Assembly (NCBI GenBank): GCA_003452695.1 | Contig: DMNP01000117.1 | Span: forward strand, 1 to 5,748 | DNA: 5,748 nucleotides | Reading direction: 5' to 3' | From: Eggerthellaceae bacterium | GTDB taxonomy: Bacteria > Actinomycetota > Coriobacteriia > Coriobacteriales > Eggerthellaceae | In this document: positions 1 through 5,627 of the stretch, piece after piece | How the letters are laid out: each line of letters opens with the position of its first letter | Position numbering within the stretch: the first letter of the stretch is position 1 | Program-made: the position numbers and the translations under genes | Notes under the pieces: model-generated | What the model saw: only the letters and a program-made list of their open reading frames with translations | The model's database searches: none | Told to the model about the DNA's origin: nothing

Positions 1-475
1 GTCGAACGTCGACGACGAGGGCGACTACCGCCCGGGCGCGAAGGCGGTTGCCGAGCTGCGCGTGGCAAGCCCGCTGCGCGATGCGGGGCTGCGCAAGCAG
101 GACGTGCGCGCGCTTGCCCGGCACCTGGGCCTGCCCGTTTGGGACAAACCGTCGTTCGCCTGCCTGAACACGCGCTTCGCCTATGGCGACCTTATCTCGC
201 CCGAGCTGCTGGCCATGGTGGATGGCGCGGAAGACGCCGTGCGGGCATTGGGGTTTTCCCAGGTGCGCGTGCGCATGCGCGACAAGGCGGCGCGCATCGA
301 GGTACCGCCCGCCGACATCGCGCGGCTGGCCGAACCCGAAGTCCGCGACCAGGCGGTGAATGCGCTCGAAGCGCTCGGCTTCACCTTCGTGGCGCTGGAC
401 CTGAAGGGCTATCGCACGGGCAGCATGAACGAGACGCTCGGCGGCGGGGACGCGCACGAAAGGCAGTTGCCGTAG
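1..475 (+). CDS. larE: LarE, ATP-dependent sacrificial sulfur transferase (5'-truncated)
   Basis: The reading frame is open from the window edge (first full codon at position 2) to a TAG at 473-475, so the N-terminal part, including the expected PP-loop ATP-binding motif, lies outside. About 157 residues are visible. They begin SNVDDEGDYRPG, matching the N-x-DD-x-x-DYRPG stretch of LarE proteins, then SPLRDAGL, DVRALARHLGLPVWDKP and FACLNTRFAYG. The Cys of that last motif (codon 161-163) aligns with the conserved cysteine region whose sulfur is sacrificed in characterised LarE enzymes. The C-terminal QVRVRMRDKAARIEVP and LDLKGYRTGSMNE are also typical. In the family, LarE adenylates and sulfurates the pyridinium biscarboxylate mononucleotide made by LarB, and LarC then inserts nickel, giving the lactate racemase cofactor. 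No larA, larB or larC follows it here; partners may lie upstream. The GTG at 62 is internal and not a start. The family call is firm; the physiological client enzyme is unknown. Confidence 0.93.
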   Translation, partial: SNVDDEGDYRPGAKAVAELRVASPLRDAGLRKQDVRALARHLGLPVWDKPSFACLNTRFAYGDLISPELLAMVDGAEDAVRALGFSQVRVRMRDKAARIEVPPADIARLAEPEVRDQAVNALEALGFTFVALDLKGYRTGSMNETLGGGDAHERQLP

Positions 476-585
476 ACGGCGGCGCCAAGCGCCTGGCAAG
501 CGCCCGGCAAATGCCTGCGCGGTTGAACGCACGCACGGTAGCGCGCACGCACTTCCCCGGCTTCGAAGCCCATCGCCCGCCGAAG

Positions 586-1923
586 CTACCAGCAAATGGT
601 CTGGATGGAATGGGCGGGAGAATCCAGATGGGCGATGCGCCCGCCGAGAACGCCTGAGCCCCAGTTCAAGTCGAACGCCATGGCGTCGTCGGTGCGGTTC
701 AGCACGACCAGCGCCATGCTGTCGTCGGGATTGCGGAAACAGCACGTTTCCAGCCGGTCGGTGAAGCGCGACACGAGCACGCGATGCGCCCCCACCTGCA
801 CGAACCTGCTGAAATGCCCCAGATAGCAAAATGGCAGGCGCACGTTCATGCGCCGCTCGCGCATGTCGTACATGATGGGCGCGTCGCAGAAATTGTCCAC
901 ATGGTTGGGCCCGCCCTGGGCGTTCAGGAGGATGTTCCAGTCCAATATGGCATTTGCGCCCGCCTGCAAGTCGCCCACGATTTCGTGCGCATAGTGCTCG
1001 GCATGCTGCAGCTCGGCCGCCGGATCGCCCGCCGAATAGTAGTCGCATCCTTCCGTGAAGATGAGCTCGCGGTCGGGACCCACCAGGTCGCGCGTTGCCC
1101 GTAGCGCCTCGAAATGGTCCCCCGAATACCAGTGGAAGGCCACGCCGTCCACGGCGGCAGCCGCACGGTCGTCTTGCATGATAGCCGCCGCGCGGTCGAG
1201 CATGCCCTCCTTGTTGTGGTCCCAGACCAGGGTCTTCACATGGCCCAGCCCAGCCTCGCGCAACACGGGCTTCAGGTGGTCGACCAGGAAATCGCGCTCT
1301 TGCGCAGCGTTGTACAGGCACGACTCCCAAGCCTGGATGGCGTTCGGCTCGTTTTGCACGGTAACGCGGCCGATGTCCACGCCAACCTGGCGGTATTCCG
1401 CCAGCGCACGAGCCATCATGCGCGCCCAGAGCGAGAAGCGGTCGCGGCGCAGATGCCCGCCGCGCTTCATGGATCGATTGGTCTTGGCCCAGGCAGGCGG
1501 ACTCCACGGCGCCGCTATGAACTGCAAGCCGGGGTTCACGCGCTGGGCGGCCTTCACCAGCGGCAGCACGTAGCCCCAGTCGTCGTCGATGGAAAAGCCC
1601 GCAAGCGACTCGTCGCGCGCATCCAAGTACGGTCGGGGAGCAAGCGAGAAATCGCAGCTCTGGATGGACAGGCGGCACAGGCTGTAGCCATTGCGCTCCG
1701 GCGAGAAGCACAGCTGCAGGAATTCCTCTTGCTGCTTGGGCGTCATATGCGCGAACACATAGCCCGCCGCCTCGGTCAGCGCGGCTCCGAACCCGATGAA
1801 TTGCTGGAAGCGCACGCCGGGATACACCTTCACCAGGTTCATCTCGGGAGCAAGGGGCGCTGGCTTCACCGCCACGCCGGATTCCCGAAACCGATGCGAT
1901 GCGTCTGTAACATAGCGTTTCAT
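586..1923 (-). CDS. Glycoside hydrolase family 30 enzyme, intracellular (glucosylceramidase-like)
   Basis: This 445-residue protein has the GH30 landmarks in order: GFGAALTEAAGYVF (44-57), the conserved Phe-Gly-x-Ala-x-Thr-Glu entry; RLSIQSCDFS (84-93); AAPWSPPAWAKTN (137-149); TVQNEP (188-193) with E192 as predicted acid/base; FHWYSGDHFEAL (263-274); ELIFTEGCD (286-294) with E291 as predicted nucleophile; and WNILLNAQGGPNH (329-341). The tail from about 375 resembles the beta-sandwich domain that accompanies the barrel. Family members are retaining beta-glycosidases (glucosylceramidase, beta-1,6-glucanase, beta-xylosidase and others); I cannot assign the substrate. No signal peptide or membrane segment is visible, so the enzyme is probably cytoplasmic. 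The frame is open upstream to 2118, but I chose the ATG at 1921-1923: it follows a Shine-Dalgarno-like AAAAGGG, and the 65-residue extension runs through a 31-bp palindrome and looks non-coding. No transporter or other sugar gene adjoins it. It is divergent from the sigma gene and convergent with larE. Confidence 0.93.
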   Translation of the reverse strand: MKRYVTDASHRFRESGVAVKPAPLAPEMNLVKVYPGVRFQQFIGFGAALTEAAGYVFAHMTPKQQEEFLQLCFSPERNGYSLCRLSIQSCDFSLAPRPYLDARDESLAGFSIDDDWGYVLPLVKAAQRVNPGLQFIAAPWSPPAWAKTNRSMKRGGHLRRDRFSLWARMMARALAEYRQVGVDIGRVTVQNEPNAIQAWESCLYNAAQERDFLVDHLKPVLREAGLGHVKTLVWDHNKEGMLDRAAAIMQDDRAAAAVDGVAFHWYSGDHFEALRATRDLVGPDRELIFTEGCDYYSAGDPAAELQHAEHYAHEIVGDLQAGANAILDWNILLNAQGGPNHVDNFCDAPIMYDMRERRMNVRLPFCYLGHFSRFVQVGAHRVLVSRFTDRLETCCFRNPDDSMALVVLNRTDDAMAFDLNWGSGVLGGRIAHLDSPAHSIQTICW

Positions 1924-1933
1924 GTGCGTCTCG

Positions 1934-1940
1934 CCCTTTT
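1934..1940 (-). promoter_or_regulatory. Ribosome binding site supporting the GH30 start
   Basis: Read on the minus strand the sequence is AAAAGGG, 10 nt before the ATG at 1923-1921. It is a somewhat distant but recognisable Shine-Dalgarno sequence and favours this start over the ATG codons near 2118-2112, which lie beyond the palindromic region. An AGGGCGAG reading would place the site slightly closer. Confidence 0.5.
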
Positions 1941-2011
1941 CTCGGCAGCCAGAACCCCGCTCGCCTGCACATCCTATGCGTCGATTGTAATTCAGAATCC
2001 GGGCCCGGCAG

Positions 2012-2042
2012 ATGTGGAAAAGGGTCAGACCCTTTTCCACAT
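2012..2042. repeat. Perfect 31-bp inverted repeat with 15-bp arms around one base
   Basis: The left arm ATGTGGAAAAGGGTC (2012-2026) is the exact reverse complement of the right arm (2028-2042), separated by a single A at 2027. Symmetry stops sharply at both outer edges. It lies between the divergent GH30 and sigma-factor genes. Three nucleotides to its left is a separate 10-bp GC palindrome, CCGGGCCCGG (1999-2008). The core has the form A-tract, GGGTC-A-GACCC, T-tract, so it could be an operator, a REP-like dispersed repeat or, less likely, a short-stem bidirectional terminator. From memory, cores of the GGGTCAGACCC type recur as dispersed repeats in many bacterial genomes, sometimes near IS200-like or REP-associated transposases; no transposase is present here. 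The symmetry is certain; the role is open. Confidence 0.9.
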
Positions 2043-2060
2043 AATGGAGCGAATTAAACA

Positions 2061-2073
2061 AACTGTAACAGTT
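2061..2073. promoter_or_regulatory. 13-bp palindrome, candidate operator
   Basis: AACTGT-A-ACAGTT is a perfect inverted repeat with 6-bp arms and a one-base centre. It lies 69 nt before the sigma-factor start codon and just upstream of the candidate promoter. A looser related dyad, AAACTCTGTTT, follows at 2078-2088. Size and placement suit a dimeric repressor or activator of either divergent gene. No regulator is encoded in the window apart from the sigma factor, so the binding protein is unknown. A palindrome this short can occur by chance in AT-rich DNA. Confidence 0.4.
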
Positions 2074-2083
2074 CAAAAAACTC

Positions 2084-2112
2084 TGTTTCCGGCAAAATTC
2101 GTGGGTTAACAT
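2084..2112 (+). promoter_or_regulatory. Weak promoter candidate for the sigma factor-dipeptidase operon
   Basis: A -10-like TAACAT (2107-2112, four of six matches to TATAAT) is preceded at 17-nt spacing by TGTTTC (2084-2089), a poor -35. Transcription would begin near 2119, leaving a leader of roughly 24 nt before the ATG at 2143. I see no clear classical ECF-type promoter that would indicate autoregulation. This is a position-based suggestion; the match is weak. Confidence 0.22.
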
Positions 2113-2131
2113 AGTCATGTCACGTCGCTAT

Positions 2132-2137
2132 AGGGAG
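2132..2137 (+). promoter_or_regulatory. Ribosome binding site deciding the sigma-factor start
   Basis: AGGGAG ends 5 nt before the ATG at 2143. An in-frame GTG at 2137 shares its first base with this Shine-Dalgarno sequence and so is unlikely to be the start; the ATG is preferred. Confidence 0.7.
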
Positions 2138-2142
2138 TGTGC

Positions 2143-2688
2143 ATGACGCCACAGGACAGACAATCGAAGTTTCGCGCATTCCACGGAGGCGCGGGCAGCG
2201 ATCGAAAGGCGCTTTTCGAGCGCCTGTACAACGAAAGCTACGCGAGCGTTTACAACTCGGTGTACTACCGCGTGCTGAACCAAGACGCGGCCCAAGATAT
2301 AACGTCCGACGCCTATGTGCGCGCGGCGCGCTTCTTCGACCGTTTCGACCCGTCGCGCGCGTCGTTCGCCACCTGGGTGAAGAGCATTGCACGCAATTGC
2401 GTAAGCGATTACTACCGCAAGAGCCGTCCCACCACCGTGCTCGACGACGTGCCCGAGTCCTATCTGGCGGACGACCACGACCATGCCGAGGAAACCGCCA
2501 ACGCCGACCTGGCACGCCGGCTGCTCGCCCTCCTGGACGACGAAAGCCGTCAGCTCGTGTTCTTGAAGTACTATGACGGCATGCGCAATGTCGAAATCGC
2601 GCGCGAATTGGGCATGAACGAATCGACGGTGGCCACGAAGCTGCAACGCGCGATGAAACTGATGCGCAGCGCGGCCGACGCTCGGTAA
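2143..2688 (+). CDS. RNA polymerase sigma-70 family factor, ECF-like
   Basis: The product has 181 residues and the two-domain plan of ECF (group 4) sigma factors. Sigma region 2 spans about residues 25-95, with VYNSVYYRVLNQDAAQDITSDAYVRA (36-61) and FATWVKSIARNCVSDYYRKSR (75-95), the segment that normally melts and reads the -10 element. A short acidic linker (about 100-122) follows. Sigma region 4 spans about 125-175, with a helix-turn-helix in VEIARELGMNESTVATKLQRA (150-170) that should read the -35 element. There is no sign of regions 1 or 3, nor of a long C-terminal extension. It should redirect core RNA polymerase to a small regulon. Many ECF genes are followed by a membrane anti-sigma gene; here the next gene is a soluble dipeptidase 22 nt downstream. 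Control may be transcriptional, or an anti-sigma may lie elsewhere. The family call is secure; the signal and regulon are unknown. Confidence 0.93.
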   Translation: MTPQDRQSKFRAFHGGAGSDRKALFERLYNESYASVYNSVYYRVLNQDAAQDITSDAYVRAARFFDRFDPSRASFATWVKSIARNCVSDYYRKSRPTTVLDDVPESYLADDHDHAEETANADLARRLLALLDDESRQLVFLKYYDGMRNVEIARELGMNESTVATKLQRAMKLMRSAADAR

Positions 2689-2696
2689 GCGCAAGG

Positions 2697-2702
2697 GAAA
2701 GG
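2697..2702 (+). promoter_or_regulatory. Ribosome binding site for the dipeptidase GTG start
   Basis: GAAAGG ends 8 nt before the GTG at 2711 and lies inside the 22-nt gap after the sigma-factor stop. It supports the GTG start; no in-frame ATG occurs in the N-terminal part that precedes the conserved core. Confidence 0.6.
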
Positions 2703-2710
2703 CTGGCAGA

Positions 2711-3370
2711 GTGGATTCTGATTATCGGGAAATTGTAACGCACGACTCTTCGGACTTCGTGGTGCTGGCCGACTACGTGCCGGCGATTATCCAGGAAATT
2801 CGCTACTATTCCACCTATAACTTCATCGGCGACCGCATAGACGGCTACGAAGAACCCTGCGCCCTGCTTACGAAGCAAGCCGCACGCGCGCTGGCGATTG
2901 CAAGCGGCGAAGTGGCGGCATGGGGCTATCGGCTGAAGGTGTTCGACGCGTATCGGCCGGCGCGCGCCGTGAAGCACTTCGTGCTGTGGGGCATAGACGA
3001 CCTGGACCAGCGCATGAAGCCCTTCTTCTATCCGGACCTGAACAAGGAAGACCTGTTCGAACGGGGTTATATAGCCAGCCAATCCAGCCACAGCCGGGGC
3101 AGCACCATCGACCTGACCCTGCTCGACATGACCACTGGCAAAGAGCTGGACATGGGAAGTCCCTTCGATTTCTTCAGCGAAACCTCGCACCCCGATTATC
3201 GGGGCATCACCGACGAGCAGTACGATAACCGCATGATGCTGAAAGATGTGATGGTGCGCAACGGATTCGAGCCCATCGACTGCGAATGGTGGCATTTCAC
3301 GCTGAAGAACGAGCCGTTCCCGAATACGTATTTCGACTTCCCCGTTTCTGCGGAGTACCTGAAGCGCTAG
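2711..3370 (+). CDS. D-alanyl-D-alanine dipeptidase, VanX type (peptidase family M15D)
   Basis: This 219-residue protein (VanX is about 202) matches the VanX family nearly end to end: EIRYYSTYNFIG (29-40), KVFDAYRPARAVKHF (76-90), GYIASQSSHSRGSTIDLTL (119-137), ELDMGSPFDFF (145-155) and CEWWHFT (191-197). The expected zinc ligands are H127, D134 and H195, the catalytic base is E192, and R82 in DAYRP corresponds to the substrate-positioning arginine. Family members hydrolyse D-Ala-D-Ala in the cytoplasm; no signal peptide is visible, in agreement. In vancomycin resistance this removes normal precursor dipeptide so that D-Ala-D-Lac is used, but no vanH or vanA ligase is present here, so a role in dipeptide recycling or wall stress is as likely (inference). 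The start is GTG at 2711. The 22-nt gap after the sigma gene and shared terminator suggest one transcript. All key residues are intact, so the enzyme should be active. Confidence 0.92.
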   Translation: MDSDYREIVTHDSSDFVVLADYVPAIIQEIRYYSTYNFIGDRIDGYEEPCALLTKQAARALAIASGEVAAWGYRLKVFDAYRPARAVKHFVLWGIDDLDQRMKPFFYPDLNKEDLFERGYIASQSSHSRGSTIDLTLLDMTTGKELDMGSPFDFFSETSHPDYRGITDEQYDNRMMLKDVMVRNGFEPIDCEWWHFTLKNEPFPNTYFDFPVSAEYLKR

Positions 3371-3393
3371 AACGCGCTTTCCCGAAAACGCAG

Positions 3394-3432
3394 GCCCCCG
3401 TGCCCCAGCCAGCCGTGGGCCGGGGGCATTTT
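3394..3432 (+). terminator. Hairpin terminator after the dipeptidase gene
   Basis: GCCCCCG (3394-3400) pairs with CGGGGGC (3421-3427). After a bulged T the stem continues GCCC (3402-3405) with GGGC (3417-3420), enclosing an 11-nt loop. ATTTT follows (3428-3432). The hairpin begins 23 nt after the dipeptidase stop. On the minus strand the same hairpin follows the YhgE/Pip stop, with a short T-run a few bases beyond it, so it may serve both convergent genes. The T-run is short, which lowers confidence. Confidence 0.62.
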
Positions 3433-3446
3433 GCGACATCCGCGCG

Positions 3447-5627
3447 CTACATGAGCTTGGATTCCTCGACCCGTTCGACGAACTTGGGAATGACCACGCT
3501 CAACGGCTTGATAAGCACGGTTCCCATAAGGAGCAACGGCACCGCAAAGGCGACGAGCGTGCCGATTTCTATCCAGAAATCGTTTGCATACACGCCGAAC
3601 ATGGCCGCGCGCATGGCATTGACGGCATGCGCGATGGGAAGGTAGGGATTCAGCCACTGGAAGAAATCGGGCAGCAGCTGCATGGGGAAGCTGCCGCCGC
3701 CACCCGACACCTGGACGATGAGCAGCACCACCGATATCGCCTTGCCCAGGTTGCCGAGCAGCGCCGTGAAGGCGTAGATGATGAACGAGAACACCAGCCC
3801 CGATATCCAGAAGCACAGCAGGTACAGCCACGGATGCACGGCCTGAACGCCCAGGAAGAACAGGTTGCCCAGGGCAATCGTGCTGCTCTGCAGCAGGGAA
3901 ATGAGCGCGACCACGCCATAGCGGCCTATGAAGACTTGGCGCTTCGTGGGGTTGCGCAGCTCGGCAAGCACACGCTCGGAAGGCGTGAGCTTCAGCGTGA
4001 CCATGACGAGCAACGCGCCTATCCACAAAGCGAGCGTGGTGTAGAGCGGAGACATGGACGACCCGAAGCTCGCGCTCGGGAACACCGCCGTGCGCTGCAT
4101 CTGGATGGGCGCCGACAGCACCTGCGCAAGCACCTCGGGGCTTTGGCCGAGCACGGCTCTTATGGCGTCTGGGTCGCCGGACTTCGCGGCGCCGAGCAAA
4201 TCGCCTGAAAGCTTGCGCATCGTTGCGGCGCCCTCATCCAGCCGGTTGGCCAGGCCGTCCAGCTTTTCCCGTGCTTCGCCGAGTTCCCGCGTGGCAGTGG
4301 AAGACGCGTTCGACAGCGAGGCGCCGATTTCGTCCATTTCCACGGACGCCTCGGCAAGCGAGGACTTCAAGTTGTCCAGCGACGTGCCCAAATCGGCGAG
4401 GGCCGGGGCCAAATTGGCGTCGAAATCCGCATGCAGGGCGTCCAGATCGGAGCTTACCTGCTGCGCCAACGCCACCAGCTGGTCCCGGTCGTCCTTGGCA
4501 GTCGACCCTGCGCCCTCGATGGCGTCCGCGGCGGAGTTCAAGCCCGTGTACAGGCGCTCCTGCAATGCAACGAGCGCGTTCAGGCGGTCGATGGCCGCGT
4601 CGATCGACCCATCGGCATCGCGCGCCACCTGGTCCAAGCGCTGCAACAGGGTGACGACGGTCTGCAGGTCCTGCGCGATGGCATCGACATCGTCCGCATT
4701 CGTGCGCAGCTGAGTTGCGGCATCGTCCCGCGTGGTCCGCACGCCGTCGAACAGCCCGACGAGCGAATCGGGCAGCGCGCGGTAGCTGTCCGCGCAATCG
4801 GCGATGGCGCCCTTCAGGGCATCGGAGGCGCCCTGCACGCTGGCCGGGACGCTTTCCACGGCCGCGCTCGCCCCGTCCGCCGCATGCGACCCGTCCTGCA
4901 CGGCGCCGCGCACATCGGTTGCCATCGCATCGGCGTCCTGCACGAGCGCGCCCGCCGATGCAACCACGCCGCCGTACAAGCGCACGATGGAAGCCGCATC
5001 GGCCAATTCGTCGGCAACGTTGTCCAGATGGTCGCTCATCTTCCCCACGACATCGTCCAAGTCGGCGGTTTCGGCATGCTTCACGAGCGATGTGGCAAGC
5101 GCCAGCCCCACTTCCGTAAGCGTTTCGGTGAAGGATTCGTTAATCGTGCGCGCAATGCGGTCGGCCCCCTGGTCGGTCACCTTCGGAGCCACGGCATTCT
5201 TCTTCTCGTTCGAGTAGTACACGATGCTCGCATGTTCCACATCGTCGGAATAGAACGACATCATATCGCGGCTGAAGCTTTCCGGAATGACAATCGCGGC
5301 ATAGTAGCGGCCCGACCGCGCGCCGTCCACCGCATCGTCTTGATCGGTGAACACCCAGTTCATCTGGTCGTTTTCGCGCAGGCCCTTCACCACTTGGTCG
5401 CCGATGTTCACGCGCAGGGCAAGTAGGTCGCCTTCGTAGCCTTCGTCGCAATTGGCAACGGCCACCTTCAGGTTGCCGGTGTTGTCGAACACGTTCCAGC
5501 ACGCCAGCATGTTGTACCACGAGAAGATGGAGGGAAGCGCAACCAGGCCGACGATCGCGATGACCGTGACCACGTTGGAACGCAAGCGGCGCAAATCGCC
5601 CTTGAACAGCAGCCAGATGTTTCTCAT
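3447..5627 (-). CDS. YhgE/Pip family membrane protein
   Basis: The 726-residue product has the YhgE/Pip layout. A short cytoplasmic start (MRNIWLLFKGDLRRLRSN) leads into one membrane segment (about 19-39). An N-terminal extracytoplasmic domain follows, including LKVAVANCDEG (53-63) and YYAAIVIPESFSRDM (108-122). A long hydrophilic, Ala/Asp-rich, probably helical or coiled-coil region covers about 155-510. Five further membrane segments lie near 527-547, 571-593, 598-622, 625-645 and 690-710, resembling ABC-2 permease cores. The block SGGGGSFPMQLLPDFFQWLNPYLPIAHAVNAMR (641-673) is the family signature near the last segments. Relatives include Lactococcus Pip, the receptor needed for phage c2 infection, and B. 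subtilis YhgE; the cellular function is not well defined, though export or cell-envelope roles are proposed. The ATG overlaps the stop of the upstream gene (ATGA), with a G-rich GGGGG 7 nt before it, suggesting translational coupling. It shows no frameshift or loss. Confidence 0.9.
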   Translation of the reverse strand: MRNIWLLFKGDLRRLRSNVVTVIAIVGLVALPSIFSWYNMLACWNVFDNTGNLKVAVANCDEGYEGDLLALRVNIGDQVVKGLRENDQMNWVFTDQDDAVDGARSGRYYAAIVIPESFSRDMMSFYSDDVEHASIVYYSNEKKNAVAPKVTDQGADRIARTINESFTETLTEVGLALATSLVKHAETADLDDVVGKMSDHLDNVADELADAASIVRLYGGVVASAGALVQDADAMATDVRGAVQDGSHAADGASAAVESVPASVQGASDALKGAIADCADSYRALPDSLVGLFDGVRTTRDDAATQLRTNADDVDAIAQDLQTVVTLLQRLDQVARDADGSIDAAIDRLNALVALQERLYTGLNSAADAIEGAGSTAKDDRDQLVALAQQVSSDLDALHADFDANLAPALADLGTSLDNLKSSLAEASVEMDEIGASLSNASSTATRELGEAREKLDGLANRLDEGAATMRKLSGDLLGAAKSGDPDAIRAVLGQSPEVLAQVLSAPIQMQRTAVFPSASFGSSMSPLYTTLALWIGALLVMVTLKLTPSERVLAELRNPTKRQVFIGRYGVVALISLLQSSTIALGNLFFLGVQAVHPWLYLLCFWISGLVFSFIIYAFTALLGNLGKAISVVLLIVQVSGGGGSFPMQLLPDFFQWLNPYLPIAHAVNAMRAAMFGVYANDFWIEIGTLVAFAVPLLLMGTVLIKPLSVVIPKFVERVEESKLM

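Noticed and set aside
524..552. Repeated CGCACGCAC units suggesting a small repeat array
   Set aside because: There are only two short copies in GC-rich DNA, with no regular period; this does not support a repeat element or CRISPR.
559..570. GGCTTCGAAGCC palindrome between larE and GH30, considered as a shared terminator
   Set aside because: The stem is only 4 bp with a TCGA loop and there is no T-run on either strand. A short GGCGC/GCGCC hairpin at 481-493 likewise lacks a T-run.
1984..1989. TACAAT on the minus strand as a -10 box for GH30
   Set aside because: The hexamer is good (five of six), but the position 17 nt upstream reads TCTGCC, which does not resemble a -35. It remains possible but is not supported enough to list.
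1114..2109. 331-codon plus-strand open frame opposite GH30
   Set aside because: It mirrors the GH30 coding sequence and its leader, has no domain or good ribosome site, and is explained by GC bias at third codon positions.
2711..3370. Vancomycin resistance locus
   Set aside because: Only the VanX-type dipeptidase is present. Ligase, dehydrogenase and sensor-regulator genes are absent from the window.
2120..3439. 439-codon open frame on the minus strand, opposite the sigma factor and dipeptidase genes
   Set aside because: It is antisense to two genes with clear families and intact motifs, is rich in Arg/Ala/His as expected from GC-biased antisense frames, and shows no recognisable domain.
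4151..5110. Internal tandem repeat in the central region of the YhgE/Pip gene
   Set aside because: The protein is compositionally biased (Ala, Asp, Leu, Ser), but I could not identify a repeated unit with consistent spacing at either DNA or protein level.
4431..5426. 331-codon plus-strand open frame opposite the YhgE/Pip gene
   Set aside because: It is an antisense shadow of the Ala/Asp-rich coding region with no recognisable protein features.
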